From Tubiluchus corallicola (lineage: Eukaryota > Priapulida > Priapulimorpha > Priapulimorphida > Tubiluchidae), in assembly GCA_030141605.1 (NCBI GenBank), contig JAQGDQ010001042.1, positions 25,001-68,181 of the forward strand: a DNA stretch of 43,181 nucleotides, given 5' to 3'. Of the stretch, positions 30,806 to 41,028 are shown one piece after another; within the stretch, counting starts at the first letter, position 1; each line of letters opens with the position of its first letter. A model generated the notes under the pieces. The model had not been told where the DNA came from and made no database searches. It saw nothing but the letters and a program-made list of their open reading frames with translations. Made by a program: the position numbers and the translations under genes.

Positions 30806-30950
30806 CCATCACCATCACCATCACCATCACCATCACCATCACCATCACCACCACCACCACCACCACCACCACCATCATCATCATCATCCAATGAATCATA
30901 CGTCCAGGGACATGATTCTGCTCTCCTCTCTATGCCAGGACCCCTGCTCA
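30419..30950 (-). repeat. tandemly multiplied LINE 3' end with GAT tails
   Basis: Five copies of a ~55-bp block (CCAATGAATCAYWCGTCCAG + GGACATGGTTCTGCTCACCT + CTCTATGCCAGATC on +) starting near 30449, 30521, 30604, 30720 and 30888. They are separated by (ATC)n/(ACC)n runs of differing length and preceded by (CTT)n. In minus sense each block is the last segment of the LINE tail at 31181-30951 followed by a (GAT)n tail, so the array looks like repeated LINE 3' termini. Confidence 0.88.
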
Positions 30951-31181
30951 CCGCAATGCCCCAGGTGCATTTATTTCTGAGGATCAATGCTGAAGTGTTT
31001 AAATCTTTCTGTGCAAAATCTAAGTATGTCCTCCTGCAGGTTTTTTAGCTGGTTCTATGGCTTGTTGAAGAGCTATCTTCACAGGAATATCATCAGGTAG
31101 TCTAAGCATATGCCCAATCCATCTTAAACGCCGTCTTTTTATTTTTCTTGTCCAAGGTTCTTTTATTTCTTCATATAGATC
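30951..31181 (-). pseudogene. LINE reverse-transcriptase C-terminal end
   Basis: Minus strand: DLYEEIKEPWTRKIKRRRLR, WIGHMLRLPDDIPVKIAL, QQAIEP; after a frameshift RRTYLDFAQKDLNTSALILR and a Trp-containing CTWGIAV tail reaching SCPWTYDSLD. RRLRW.GH..R.PDD...K.AL......K...G....T is the conserved LINE C-terminal signature. At least one frameshift makes it non-functional. The 3' terminus runs into the GAT-tailed array on its left. Confidence 0.85.
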
Positions 31182-31438
31182 TTTGTTTGAAATTTTCTAA
31201 ATTGCTGCACTGCTAGTGAAATTTAGCAATAGAGGGAATCTTCGTGAAACAAAAGCGCAATTACCTAATCTACAGACAATAGAAGCTTGTTCAAACACAT
31301 CTTGGGAGGGCTAAAATGTGATTTCCTAAACTGGTAGCTAACCATTGCAAGCGCTATAAATTTGTGGCAGAAAGATGCGAATGATCACAACAGCAGCAAT
31401 AATGCTTTTCAAGGTTCCAACGATTGATGATGATCGTG
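31182..31438. other. no recognised gene
   Basis: Nothing identified; the right edge (31405-31438) resembles sequence beside copy 2 of the TIR family. Confidence 0.4.
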
Positions 31439-31847
31439 AAAAGGTCAAAGGTTAAGTGTACCAGACAACGCACTTATGTACACTTGACAATGCCTCGCAA
31501 CCCATGTTCTTCTAAGAGTAACAGTTTTAGCAGCTAGCTAGAACCTTACATAGATGCTGCTAGGAAATCACTGTATGCACAGACTAGTGAATTACGTCCA
31601 CGTAAAACGACCGATGTTTCTGATCTGATGCGGCAGACAGCTTTGCTTTTACCCACATGTTAAGTGACGACTGTAGTTAAGACGCGTTGCTGTGGTATAC
31701 TTAACCTATGTCCACGTAAAACAACTGACGCGTCTGATCTGATGCGGCAGACGGCTTTGCTTTTACACACACGTTACGCGACGATTGTAGTTAAGACGCG
31801 TTGCTGTGGTATACTTAACGTATGACCTGCAGCAACTGCGCATGCGC
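31439..31847 (-). mobile_element. TIR element family (as at 16571), copy 3, inverted
   Basis: Starts AGGTCAAAGGTTAAGTGTAC and ends near GACCTGCAGCAACTGCGCAT, matching the ends at 16571-16890. Contains an internal ~125-bp duplication: TGATCTGATGCGGCAGAC..GCTTTGCTTTTAC at 31620 and 31735, with GTTAAGACGCGTTGCTGTGG at 31675 and 31790. Confidence 0.7.
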
Positions 31848-32359
31848 AGAATGAAACTGTGGCAAGGCTTGTTATGCAATATGATTGCATTTCTGTCTTA
31901 TGATGTCATAATGCAAACTGAAATAATATTTCTCTGCGTATTTCAGCACATTCCTACTGCACTGTTTCTTCTGGAACACCCCGTACATTTTACTATGCAG
32001 GCGTTTTTAATTCTAATCAAATTTGTAACATGTTTTCCACATATTTATTGTTATAGTAGCTCGAGATACAGCATGAAAGACTCGGTCATTGTAAACATGT
32101 AGAGAAGCGAGGAATTTCTTTCAGTGAAATTTGAGTTAAAACAGATGGTACGGATACAATGCGATTTCTCAAAAGCCCCATTCTTCTGCGTGCATGAAAT
32201 GCAAGACCCAACTTTTACTTCTTATTAAACTCCAGTGGAAGAAGTATTATGCTATTTATACAATAAAGTTCTATGTTGCACAGTATTAGACAGCCAGAAA
32301 CCGGAAGTTGAGATTTTCGTATTTGAAGTACGGGCTACTACAACAAATACTATATCACG
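31848..32359. other. no recognised gene
   Basis: AT-rich; the 98-codon + frame 31806-32102 overlaps transposon sequence and has no motif. Confidence 0.35.
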
Positions 32360-32492
32360 CGGTCAGCTTGTGAAATAATGTACTGGGTCCGTAAAAATGT
32401 TCTCAACGAATTTACGCCATTTACAAAAATGGCACTACTGGTCTTCCAAAAACTCGGAATTCTGCGTATCCGAGGGAAAATTCTCATCCCTG
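32360..32492 (+). mobile_element. CAGGGATGAG-family DNA transposon, copy D (right end only)
   Basis: From GGTCAGCTTGTGAAATAATG to AATTCTCATCCCTG, matching the last ~130 bp of copy A. The left ~560 bp are missing. Confidence 0.85.
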
Positions 32493-32924
32493 AGGTGGGA
32501 GCTGAAACGTTAAGTTTAGTAACTCATACATCAAAATGCGGTAATCCCGGTAGACTGGTACACCTCCTATTCATGCTGAGCTTAGCTATTTAGGCTTGAG
32601 TAACAGTCTACATGGCTACCTAAACGAAACACAAAGGCACGTCTAGTGAAAGCGTCCCAGAAAAGTAAACAGTCAAACACATTAGCAGCCAAATGACGTT
32701 GCCACGAACGCTTCCATGGCGAATAATCAACAATTTCCGGGTTTCTAGCATTCTGAATGCACTTTCATGGCTCTGAATACACTTTCATGGCTCTTTCATG
32801 GCTCTGAATGTACTTCCATAGCCCCCCCCCCCCAATATACTCTCAACACAATGTTAACACGCCCATGATTTCATCCTCATTTCAATGTGTGTATAACAGT
32901 TTATACACATACAGAAGAGAAACC
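32493..32924. other. no recognised gene; short repeats
   Basis: CACTTTCATGGCTCTGAATA/CTTTCATGGCTCTGAATG repeats at 32759-32812 and a C11 run at 32822. Confidence 0.5.
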
Positions 32925-33430
32925 AGAGGAAGAGCAAACCATTCCAGAATAACAGATTTACCTTTATTCCAAATCCTATCGTTAATTCCAGAACAAGCAA
33001 TCTAAAACAAATTAGGACAAATACCCACTATGGAACGAACTCTGTAATCAAACAAGCAATTCTACTTTGGAATTCTCTACCATTATAGGTTAAACAAATC
33101 AAGTCCCTATCAGCATTTAAAACAAAATTAAAATCACTAATATTAACCAGATGTGAAATACCATCACACCAGTACGACAACATACACACTAATTAAGAAT
33201 TCATATATCCACGGCCATATTAATTAAATCATAATTTTTGTGCATAGTTGTAAATACGTCTGATTTTATTCGTCATTACTTTCCATTACTGCACAGTAGT
33301 TTAGATTGCACTGACGCATTTGCCTTTAGCAGTGTAAGTTTTTATTAACTAACACTGATTGATCATCTCTGTAAAGTTTTCATCAGTGATTATCAATGTA
33401 TTTTAATGGCAAATAAAGATTATTATCATA
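32925..33430 (+). pseudogene. LINE 3' end (family 1), copy 2
   Basis: From AGCAAACCATTCCAGAATAA it matches 42003-42494 closely, but point changes and a stop break the frame (..PEQAI-stop at 33003). The 3' UTR ends AATGGCAAATAAAGATTATT + ATCATATAT. The hAT element at 33450 is inserted just beyond it. Confidence 0.82.
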
Positions 33431-33449
33431 TATATATACAGCTTTTACA

Positions 33450-33918
<469 letters not shown>

Positions 33919-33926
33919 CTTTTACA

Positions 33927-34438
33927 CATACAATGAGCACTGTTAAAACTCGTCTACTTTTCAAAACCCGCAATAGTTAAAAACTGCTAATCGGCGTCAT
34001 GGGTTAAACACACTGCGGGTATTGTGTGTTACCCTAGGAGGGCAACAATACCCCCGGTGCATTGCACCTGGACTAGGCTGCTCTTTTTTCCTGCCGTCTC
34101 TTTTCTGAAGAGGTGTCAGGTTGTGTAAAGAAGCATCCGTCTTGCTTAACGGGGGCTGCAAACACGGCTCGATCAGGTAATCTCGTGTTTATACGTGAAT
34201 TTGAACGGTTGTTTGCAGGCAACGATTATATTTGTACGGGAAATCCGACTATGCCCGCGGCATTCAGTTCAGTGAAAATAAGAATCATCAAAAATCGATA
34301 AATCAATGCACACAGAAAAACAGGAAATATATTGTGGTAAGGAAAATGTTTGCTTATAATGTATATATATATATATACATATATACAAGTCGACACGTGT
34401 AAAAACTAGCAGGCCACATACATGCGTTATATAAAATG
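33927..34438. other. no recognised gene
   Basis: A 62-codon + frame (34113-34301) is unidentified. (AT)n at 34360-34385. Confidence 0.35.
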
Positions 34439-34442
34439 TTAA

Positions 34443-34669
34443 AAGACCGGACGATTGTTTAGACCCAATCCCATTTTAATTAGCTATCCAAAATATACAT
34501 TTTATTGCCTATAAAAGTTAGCAATTGCTTCTTGTATTTTAATAATTAGTTTAGAAAGTTAATTAACGACAACCGAACACAGCTATTGCTTACGTCACAA
34601 ACTAACCACAGTTTGTGCAATGGCAGGCGTCTTCCCTGCACGTCAAAAGCACATTTGCATAAGTGTTTT
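34443..34669 (+). mobile_element. TTAA-flanked MITE, copy 4 (right part lost)
   Basis: TTAA (34439-34442) then AAGACCGGACGATTG, following copy 2 through CTATAAAAGTTAGCAATTG and CAATGGCAGGCGTCTTCC, then diverging after CATAAGTGTTT at 34669. Confidence 0.83.
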
Positions 34670-34754
34670 ATGTTCAATTTTAATTCTTCCTCTTAAACAA
34701 AGTGAATAATTTTGGGACTGGAACTCATTCGGGGTTTAGCTAGTCAACACATAT

Positions 34755-35170
34755 CCTCAAGTCAAGAAAAACACAAAGACAACAACAACCTTCACAAAAA
34801 CGTAAAATTCAAGCCACGAAAGAGAAGAAACTTAGGAAAGCAGTTCAAAGCACTGCACAGTGTAGCAAGGAAGTAAACTCATCCAAGGAAGGGAAAAGAA
34901 TGTGTCAAGAAAAACACAAAGACAACAACAACCTTCACAAAAACGTAAAATTCAAGCCACGAAAGGGAAGAAAGTTAAGGAAAGCAGTTCAAAGCACTGC
35001 ACAGTGTAGCAAGGAAGTAAACTCGTCCAAGGAAGGGAAAAGAATGTGTCAAGAAAAACACAAAGACAGCAACAACCCTCACAAAAACGTAAAATTCAAG
35101 CCACGAAAGGGAAGAAACTCAGGAAAGCAGTTCAAAGCACTGCAAGGAAGCAAACTCGTCCGCGGAAGGG
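34755..35170. repeat. 144-bp tandem repeat, three units, Lys-rich frame
   Basis: Units begin GTCAAGAAAAACACAAAGAC at 34761, 34904 and 35048 (143 and 144 bp). The + frame 34900-35337 reads EKHKDNNNLHKNVKFKPRKG-type repeats, strongly basic. The first and third units are frameshifted, so I regard it as a repeat rather than a gene. Confidence 0.88.
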
Positions 35171-35543
35171 AAAAGAATGTGCTGCATAGCGCAGGAAGAA
35201 ACTTCCGACCACGAAGCCCTCAAGGTAACCTACATAAAACCAGTTCTGATGGTGTCCAACAGCTCTATCCGTTTCTCCGGAATTTGCACTTTTCGACACT
35301 TCGACGGAAACCAGCAAGCGGCGGCAGGCTTTCTTGACAAAGCTTTAATAATATGGGTTTCCGTGTCAGGGACCCAGTGCAATTAGGCACATTTAGTTAC
35401 GAAATCATGTAGTCACGCTATAATAGCTGCTGTAGTCTGTGAATATTGTAGCGGTGCAAGCAAGCTAAAAGCTCGCTTTAGTAGAGTTTCTAAACTTCTG
35501 GGAAGTTACGATTATTTCAATGTTCGTGAAAAATGTTAGAAGG
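35171..35543. other. no recognised gene
   Basis: Short overlapping frames only (35177-35386 +, 35132-35317 -). Nothing identified. Confidence 0.35.
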
Positions 35544-35551
35544 CTTTAGTA

Positions 35552-35831
35552 CAGGGGTGTGCAAATTATCTGACTAGCCGGGCCACACTAAACTTTCCCG
35601 CAATTCCTGCGGGCCACACGCAGTTTGATCAAGGAGCCAAGTACAGAAAGGCCTAATAATGATTTTTTTGCATCCGACCTGCGTATATCATTACTACTAC
35701 ACTCAAGAAACTATTTTAGAAGTTATTAAAATTTATATTATAAACCATATATTTCTACTTTCAGGACAGATAGTGGTAATTTCATTACAATGCATATTAG
35801 TGTGGCGCGGGCCGCAATTTGCACACCCCTG
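35552..35831 (-). mobile_element. non-autonomous hAT transposon (CAGGGGTGTGCAAA ends), short copy
   Basis: 280 bp, inverted relative to 8902-9387. Ends CAGGGGTGTGCAAATT and AATTTGCACACCCCTG, with exact 8-bp duplications CTTTAGTA (35544-35551 and 35832-35839). It shares TTTGATCAAGGAGCCAAGTA and TTACTACTACACTCAAG with the longer copy and lacks about 200 bp of it. Confidence 0.95.
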
Positions 35832-35839
35832 CTTTAGTA

Positions 35840-36258
35840 ATAAAACTGCAAATAAGTGCCCCGTGTTACTAGTAAAATCACTTTAAAGTCGCGATCACTT
35901 CATGTTTGGACGCTCCCATTTTCAATGCCCATTCTTCCTCCAATGACGTCATTTGTCTTGAAGAAAAGTAGTGCACTGTCAATCTTCGCTAGAAGTATAA
36001 TATATGTTTTTACAAAAAATTTAGATAGCCAATTCTGTAATATTTTTGCGTGAACATGAGGTAAGTTTGAAATAGTTTAAGAAGCGCGCGCTTACGGAAA
36101 ACCACGACGTGCTTACGGAAAGTCCCGAAGTCTCTCAGCCACATCAAGATTTTCAAGTGAATGGCGGCAACCGCCGCGCCTGAAAATTTCTATTCAGCGG
36201 TAGAGTATTTTAAATTTATGCTTTATAGGCAGTTCCTTGCAAATTTTTTATTCAATTT
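35840..36258. other. no recognised gene
   Basis: CGTGCTTACGGAAA is repeated at 36088 and 36107 (GCGCTTACGGAAAACCACGA then GTGCTTACGGAAAGTCCCGA). Nothing coding seen. Confidence 0.4.
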
Positions 36259-36261
36259 TTC

Positions 36262-36740
36262 AAAGTGATAACAGTAAAATAAACCCAGCACACGGAGTGA
36301 CTTGTTCTTTCGTTTAGCACACCACAAACAGTTTAAGTCATAACAGTAAAATAAACCCAACGTACTGAGTGACTTGTTCTTTCCTTTAGCACACCACAAA
36401 CAGTTTAAGTGTACACAGTAAAATAAACCCAACACACTGAGTGACTTGTTCTTTCCTTTAGCACACCACAAACAGTTTAAGTCATAACAGTAAAATAAAG
36501 CCAACATACCGAGTGACTTGTTCTTTCATTTAGCACACCACAAACAGTTTAAGTCATAACAGTAAAATAAAGCCAACATACCGAGTGACTTGTTCTTTCC
36601 TTTAGCACACCACAAACAGTTTAAGTCATAACAGTAAAATAAAACCAACACGCTGAGTGACTTGTTCTTTCCTTTAGCACACCACAAACAGTTTAAGTGA
36701 TAACAGTAAAATAAACCCAACATACTGAGTGACTTGCTTT
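36262..36740. repeat. 72-bp satellite, seven units, open minus-strand frame
   Basis: GTGACTTGTTCTTTCCTTTA + GCACACCACAAACAGTTTAA recurs every 72 bp (36297, 36369, 36441, 36513, 36585, 36657; a final partial at 36729). In minus sense each unit is 24 codons, LNCLWCAKGKNKSL..LGLFYCYD. A single change (AAAGGA to AAATGA) gives a stop that splits the frame into 36526-36723 and 36223-36507. No evidence of expression. Confidence 0.95.
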
Positions 36741-37640
36741 TTTCTTCAAAGACTTTCTTTTACAGATGTCTATTTTCTTACCACACATACTTTATATTCA
36801 AATCAAAAAATGAACAGATCCATGTATGCCAAGAAAAGTCGCCTAAATAACGAGCTTTTTCTTTTTGCTGCCATCCATTATATACAGAAGGCGTTTAAAA
36901 GGAAGGCTATCAAAGCGATTTCAAAAATTCGAAAAAATTCAGCAAAAATAATGACAATTTCTAAGTAAAGGGCTAATTAAAAATGTACCTAGAAAGAATT
37001 CTCTAGCTGCTTAGAAATGACTCCTTTATTTCCGCAATGAGATTTAATTTGGGCGAAACTTCAAATTTCCTCTAAAAAGTTTAAATTGGTAACAAATTAA
37101 AAGCGTATTATTTCCTGCACAAATTGACAATCTACAACAATAACTTACTGTTCGTGTCGTGACTGATTCATTTGATTACACATAATATTCGATACCAAGA
37201 AATTAAAGAGGCGTTTCCATACTTTTCAAAACCGCCCCCCCCCCAACACATCAAAACTTACACCGTATGTGACGAAGTTTAATGACTCGCTAGTATATCA
37301 TTACGTCATGCCACCATCATGGTCACATGACCTGCATTTTGATTTGTGATTGGGCCAAACTGGAGAAGACGATCGATACAAGCGCATTGTCTCCGCATTG
37401 TTGTTTAGAGCCGGGTCCAGGGATTTTGACCGAGACCGTACGTTTGTGAAATTGTTTTTGAATACATTTGTGAAATTTGATTAACTCTAGGTGTTAGCTA
37501 TTTAGTAATGCAACGTAAGTGGAATTCAGTCTAAAACTATCTAATTAGATAACATTATAGAATTGCTGTGCACATACTTTTTTGTCATGTGCCACGAAAG
37601 TTTTCTTACGTCTAAATTATCAAAACACCATTTAATAGAT
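36741..37640. other. no recognised gene
   Basis: A 79-codon Lys/Arg-rich + frame (36729-36968) starts inside the satellite. C9 run at 37232. No domain or splice-bounded exon seen. Confidence 0.4.
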
Positions 37641-37649
37641 TTATTTCGC

Positions 37650-38226
37650 AATAATAATAATAATATTTCGTGATAATCAGTTTTTGTTAATACAAAAATA
37701 TGATACAATTCATGAATTCTGTGCTAGAGACCCAAGAAGCTAGCTTATGGTAGGCCACTAGAATTAGTTACGAAAAAAAAATTACAATATATACAGATAC
37801 AATATTACAATATATACAAATATAAATACGGATGGGAAGTAATAAAAGTATTATTATACTAGAGGGAAAGTTTTTGAAAATGAAAAACAACAAATCATGA
37901 TTGAGTGATCAGTTATATGTTTCAAGTAAGTTTGATTGATAATTTTTTTTAAATATGGACAGCGAGTTGGCATTTTTAATAGCTGGAGCAATTGAATTCC
38001 ATATGTAAGGGCCATTGTATTTAATAGAAAATTTTCTAACATTAGTGTTGCACTGTATGTAGTGATAGTTAAGTCTATAACGTGTGCCGTAATTATGTAT
38101 CTCAGCATTCAAACAAAAATAATCAGTAAATAAGGGAGGCAATAATTTATGAGAGAATTTGTACATGAAAATGTCAGTTTGGAACTTATTAATGTCATAA
38201 ATGTTTAGAAAGTTTAGTCTTTTAAA
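37650..38226 (-). pseudogene. LINE 3' end with C-terminal coding remnant (CR1-like)
   Basis: The minus frame from about 38220 reads RLNFLNIYDINKFQTDIFMY, then KFSHKLLPPLF, HNYGTRYRLNYH and SIKYNGPYIWNSIAPAIKNA, ending LETYN-stop at 37909. The order ..YK..hk.lP..f..yF......HnY.TR......fSIkY.GP.iWNsi....K...sl..FKk is the extreme C-terminus of CR1-type LINEs. The 3' UTR runs to about 37650 near (AAT)n. It is 5' truncated at an in-frame stop near 38227. Confidence 0.88.
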
Positions 38227-38550
38227 TCATGGTGGTCCCCTTTCTCTCGCAGATGCACACGCCCTTGCAAGCACAAGGCTGTAACCAAAGTTCACTGTAG
38301 CGATGACTCATTTAGGACAACATTATGGTGGCCGTCTACTGTAGTCTGTAAGCTGTACGTGTAACAAGCTATAGCATTAAAGGTAAACAGTTTTTTTGCA
38401 CTTTTTTATCACGTGGCATTGAGATGCTTAAAAACGCAGCTACACTTTTTTTCTAGGTCCCACACCCCGCAAGGAAGGGTAGAATCCAATCTAAAGTCCA
38501 TATTTCCTATTCATAGTCACAGATATTAATCAAAAATAAGCACTGAGTTT
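38227..38550. other. no recognised gene
   Basis: Nothing identified. Confidence 0.4.
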
Positions 38551-38551
38551 G

Positions 38552-38728
38552 AATAATAATAATAATAATAGAGACTATTATTACCCCACTTTTACCCTAA
38601 ATACCACGCGCCGGACAGGGCAACAGCAGGTATCATTTTTAAAGTCTTTGGTATGACCCGGCTGCTGGTTCGAACTCGCGACCTCCCAGACGGAAAGCAG
38701 ACGCATTACCACTAGACTAGGTTTGTGT
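38552..38728 (-). mobile_element. tRNA-derived SINE, copy 2
   Basis: Minus strand: A-box TAGTCTAGTGGTAATGCGTC, then TTTCCGTCTGGGA, B-box GGTCGCGAGTTCGAACC, a linker GCAGCCGGGTCATACCAAAG and GCGTGGTATTTAGGGTAAAA, ending TAATAGTCTCT + (ATT)n tail. Both Pol III boxes are better preserved than in copy 1. The (ATT)n 3' tail is typical of LINE-mobilised SINEs. Confidence 0.9.
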
Positions 38729-38787
38729 TTGCCTACAGGAGTTGTACTCAGGTGATAGCTTATTCGGAAATGCAAACTTCCCAAACT

Positions 38788-38842
38788 GGAGAGAGAAAGA
38801 GAGGGAGAGAGGGAGAGAGAGAGAGAGAGAAAGAGAGGGAGA

Positions 38843-38900
<58 letters not shown>

Positions 38901-38935
38901 GAGAGGGACGGAGGGAGGGAGGGGGAAGAGAGAGA
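38788..38935. repeat. (GA)n microsatellite
   Basis: GA/GGGA purine tract with interruptions; open frames on both strands are artefacts. Confidence 0.97.
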
Positions 38936-39598
38936 ATAATAGTACATACATAGCATGAATTTAAAAAAAAAGAGAGGCCCTATTTTCAAACCTGCCTGGA
39001 TGAAACATTAACCTCACAAAATCTAGTTAATAGAACGATTAATTGCAAATCTGCCTTTTTGGCCTTTCAATTCACGCCCGGGACGCTTGCACAATGATAC
39101 ACGGTTATTTGTTCAAGTGTGAAATAATGAAATGGATCAAGACATGAAAATGGCTTAGACGTCTTCTGAGCAAACAAGCTGAACAAAACATCTGTGAAAG
39201 AACAGTGCCCAATTAAAGGAACTTAACCAAATAAATTTCATACAAGGTCATATAAATATTTTCATGAATCTGCGAAACAAAGGGAAAAGTTCAGCTGCAG
39301 TTGCTGAGTTTAGAAGAACAGTTGTTTGAAATTTTCCAATGTTTATAGTTTATCTTAAACTTGGTTGACGAACAGTGCGTTTGTTTGTTGTCGCGACAAA
39401 ACGATGGCATGTAAATTTAAGTCACGCTGTAATGTCTGGGAACAAAAGCAAGTTTGCTTTGTAAACGGTATCTTAACTTTCTTCATTTCAACAGCAGACA
39501 ATGTACACAGTTCCATAGAGTATCACGTGACCTACGGGATCACGTGTCATTTTTGTTGACAACGTGGCGTCGGGAAGTAGACGAAATTTGAGCTGAGA
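38936..39598. other. no recognised gene
   Basis: TCACGTGACC and ATCACGTG E-box motifs at 39523-39545 are promoter-like but isolated. The 64-codon + frame 39365-39559 is unidentified. Confidence 0.35.
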
Positions 39599-39599
39599 A

Positions 39600-39752
39600 G
39601 CAATAAGGGCGCCCCCTTCTTTGGTTGAGAGTGACTAAACATCAGTAGAGGAGTGTGATTAAACATCAGTAGAGGATAAGCAATGCGGGCGCCCCCTTCT
39701 TTGGTTGAGTGTGACTAAACATCAGTAGAGGAGTGTGATTAAACATCAGTAA
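39600..39752. repeat. 80-bp tandem duplication
   Basis: GGGCGCCCCCTTCTTTGGTT at 39607 and 39687. Each unit contains two TRACTAAACATCAGTAGAGG-like sub-repeats. Confidence 0.92.
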
Positions 39753-40196
39753 GTATGATACGAGCAAGGCGTTTGATCAACTGTTCAGAGAGGAATCCTC
39801 TTCAATGATCTACAAACTGTACTACAACCAGATGAAATGCACATTATTAAAATTCTACTAAATGATGTTAAACTTACTGTAAAAGTTGGGAACACCTCAG
39901 GAAGAACTTTTAGCGCGAATATTGGGGTCCCTCAGGGGGACTGTCATAGCCCAATACTTTTCACGCTCTATCCAACAAATGCACTTAAGATCCACACTCT
40001 TCCAAATGATGATCATGATTACGATACCACTGTCTGTGATAACCTTCCTCAACATATTCTGGATCATTCCTATCCCGTTTTGGAATCCTATGAACCATTC
40101 CTTATTGATCAACAATACACAGATTATATCGGATGTATTAGTGCATCAAATTTTCAAATTAACACAATAAAAGGGATTTTCCAAAGAAAAAGATAG
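39753..40196 (+). pseudogene. LINE reverse-transcriptase domain fragment with mutated active site
   Basis: DTSKAFD (RT block with catalytic Asp) at 39759, a frameshift, then MHIIKILLNDVKLTVKVGNT, IGVPQGDCHSPILFTLY (RT block 4/5, G.PQGD) and, near the end, LIDQQYTDYIGCISASNF. The last corresponds to the Y-A/x-D-D catalytic motif, here YTDY, so the second Asp is lost. With the frameshift and truncation the copy is dead. Beyond the stop at 40196 the sequence does not continue the protein. Confidence 0.88.
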
Positions 40197-40279
40197 AGAA
40201 GACAATTTGAAGAAGAGGATGATACTAACATCATGCATGTACTAACGAATTGTAATTGCGACAGCATTAATGATGAAAC

Positions 40280-40490
40280 GTGATTATGAATCGAAGGGAA
40301 GGGAGGTCATGTGGGAAGGGAGGTCATGGAAATGGAAGTGCTGTGAAATAGAAGAAGAGGACGACCCAAGCTGAGATGGTTTGAATGTATTAACGGAGAC
40401 CTTAGAGAGAAGAACATAAATGAAGAGATGGTCAACAACAGGAATGCATGGAGAAGACTTATTCACAACCGCGACCCGGCATAGGGAAGA
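40280..40490 (+). pseudogene. LINE C-terminal fragment
   Basis: Frame VMEMEVL-stop-NRRRGRPKLRWFECINGDLR, then EKNINEEMVNNRNAWRRLIH and NRDPA-stop at 40484. RRRGRP..RW.dci..Dl......e....R..WR.li...DPa is the standard LINE C-terminus. Carries one internal stop. Similar in family to 24314-24680. Confidence 0.87.
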
Positions 40491-41017
40491 AGAAGTAATT
40501 ATGAATCGAACCACTGAAACAAGTCTTACACTAGCGAAGATACAAAAAACATCGCTGTACTGTCTAAAACTTGAGCTTTTATTCCAGTAAATGTTACTAA
40601 TAATGAAAAAATACTTCCAAAATATTCTGTATAGAATTCCTACCCTTAGTCTACTGTTTAGAATTTTTATTTTAGTGCATTTATACCCATAGGTTATATA
40701 GAAATAAGAGATGATGAAAGTTGTAAAAGAACTATGATTAAAGATTATACAAAGAACTACATTTAGAACTGTAGTTGATCATGCATTCCTATGCAATGTG
40801 TATGTTTTCTGTACACTTTCTGTGTATTAGTTTTTGTAAACCTTTTGTATGTTAATTCTAGCAGCCACCGAGTAGAATTGTGACATTTTTTATTTTATTT
40901 CTAAACAGCCTAACAGGTGGTGCTGGTAGTGGCGGCGGCGGTGGTGGTGGTGGTCTGCTATTACCAAAGCCTCTTTAAATAAGTGCATCAGATAAAGACA
41001 TGGTATAAAGTGAAGCG
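40491..41017. other. no gene; GGT-rich microsatellite at 40915-40957
   Basis: Only the (GGT/GGC)n run is notable. Confidence 0.5.
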
Positions 41018-41028
41018 AGAGTAGCTCT

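Noticed and set aside
30649-30987. Poly-His, Ser-Pro and Asp/Gly frames
   Set aside because: Translations of ATC/ACC repeats in the LINE-tail array.
34900-35337. 145-codon Lys-rich protein
   Set aside because: Arises from a 144-bp tandem repeat whose outer units are frameshifted.
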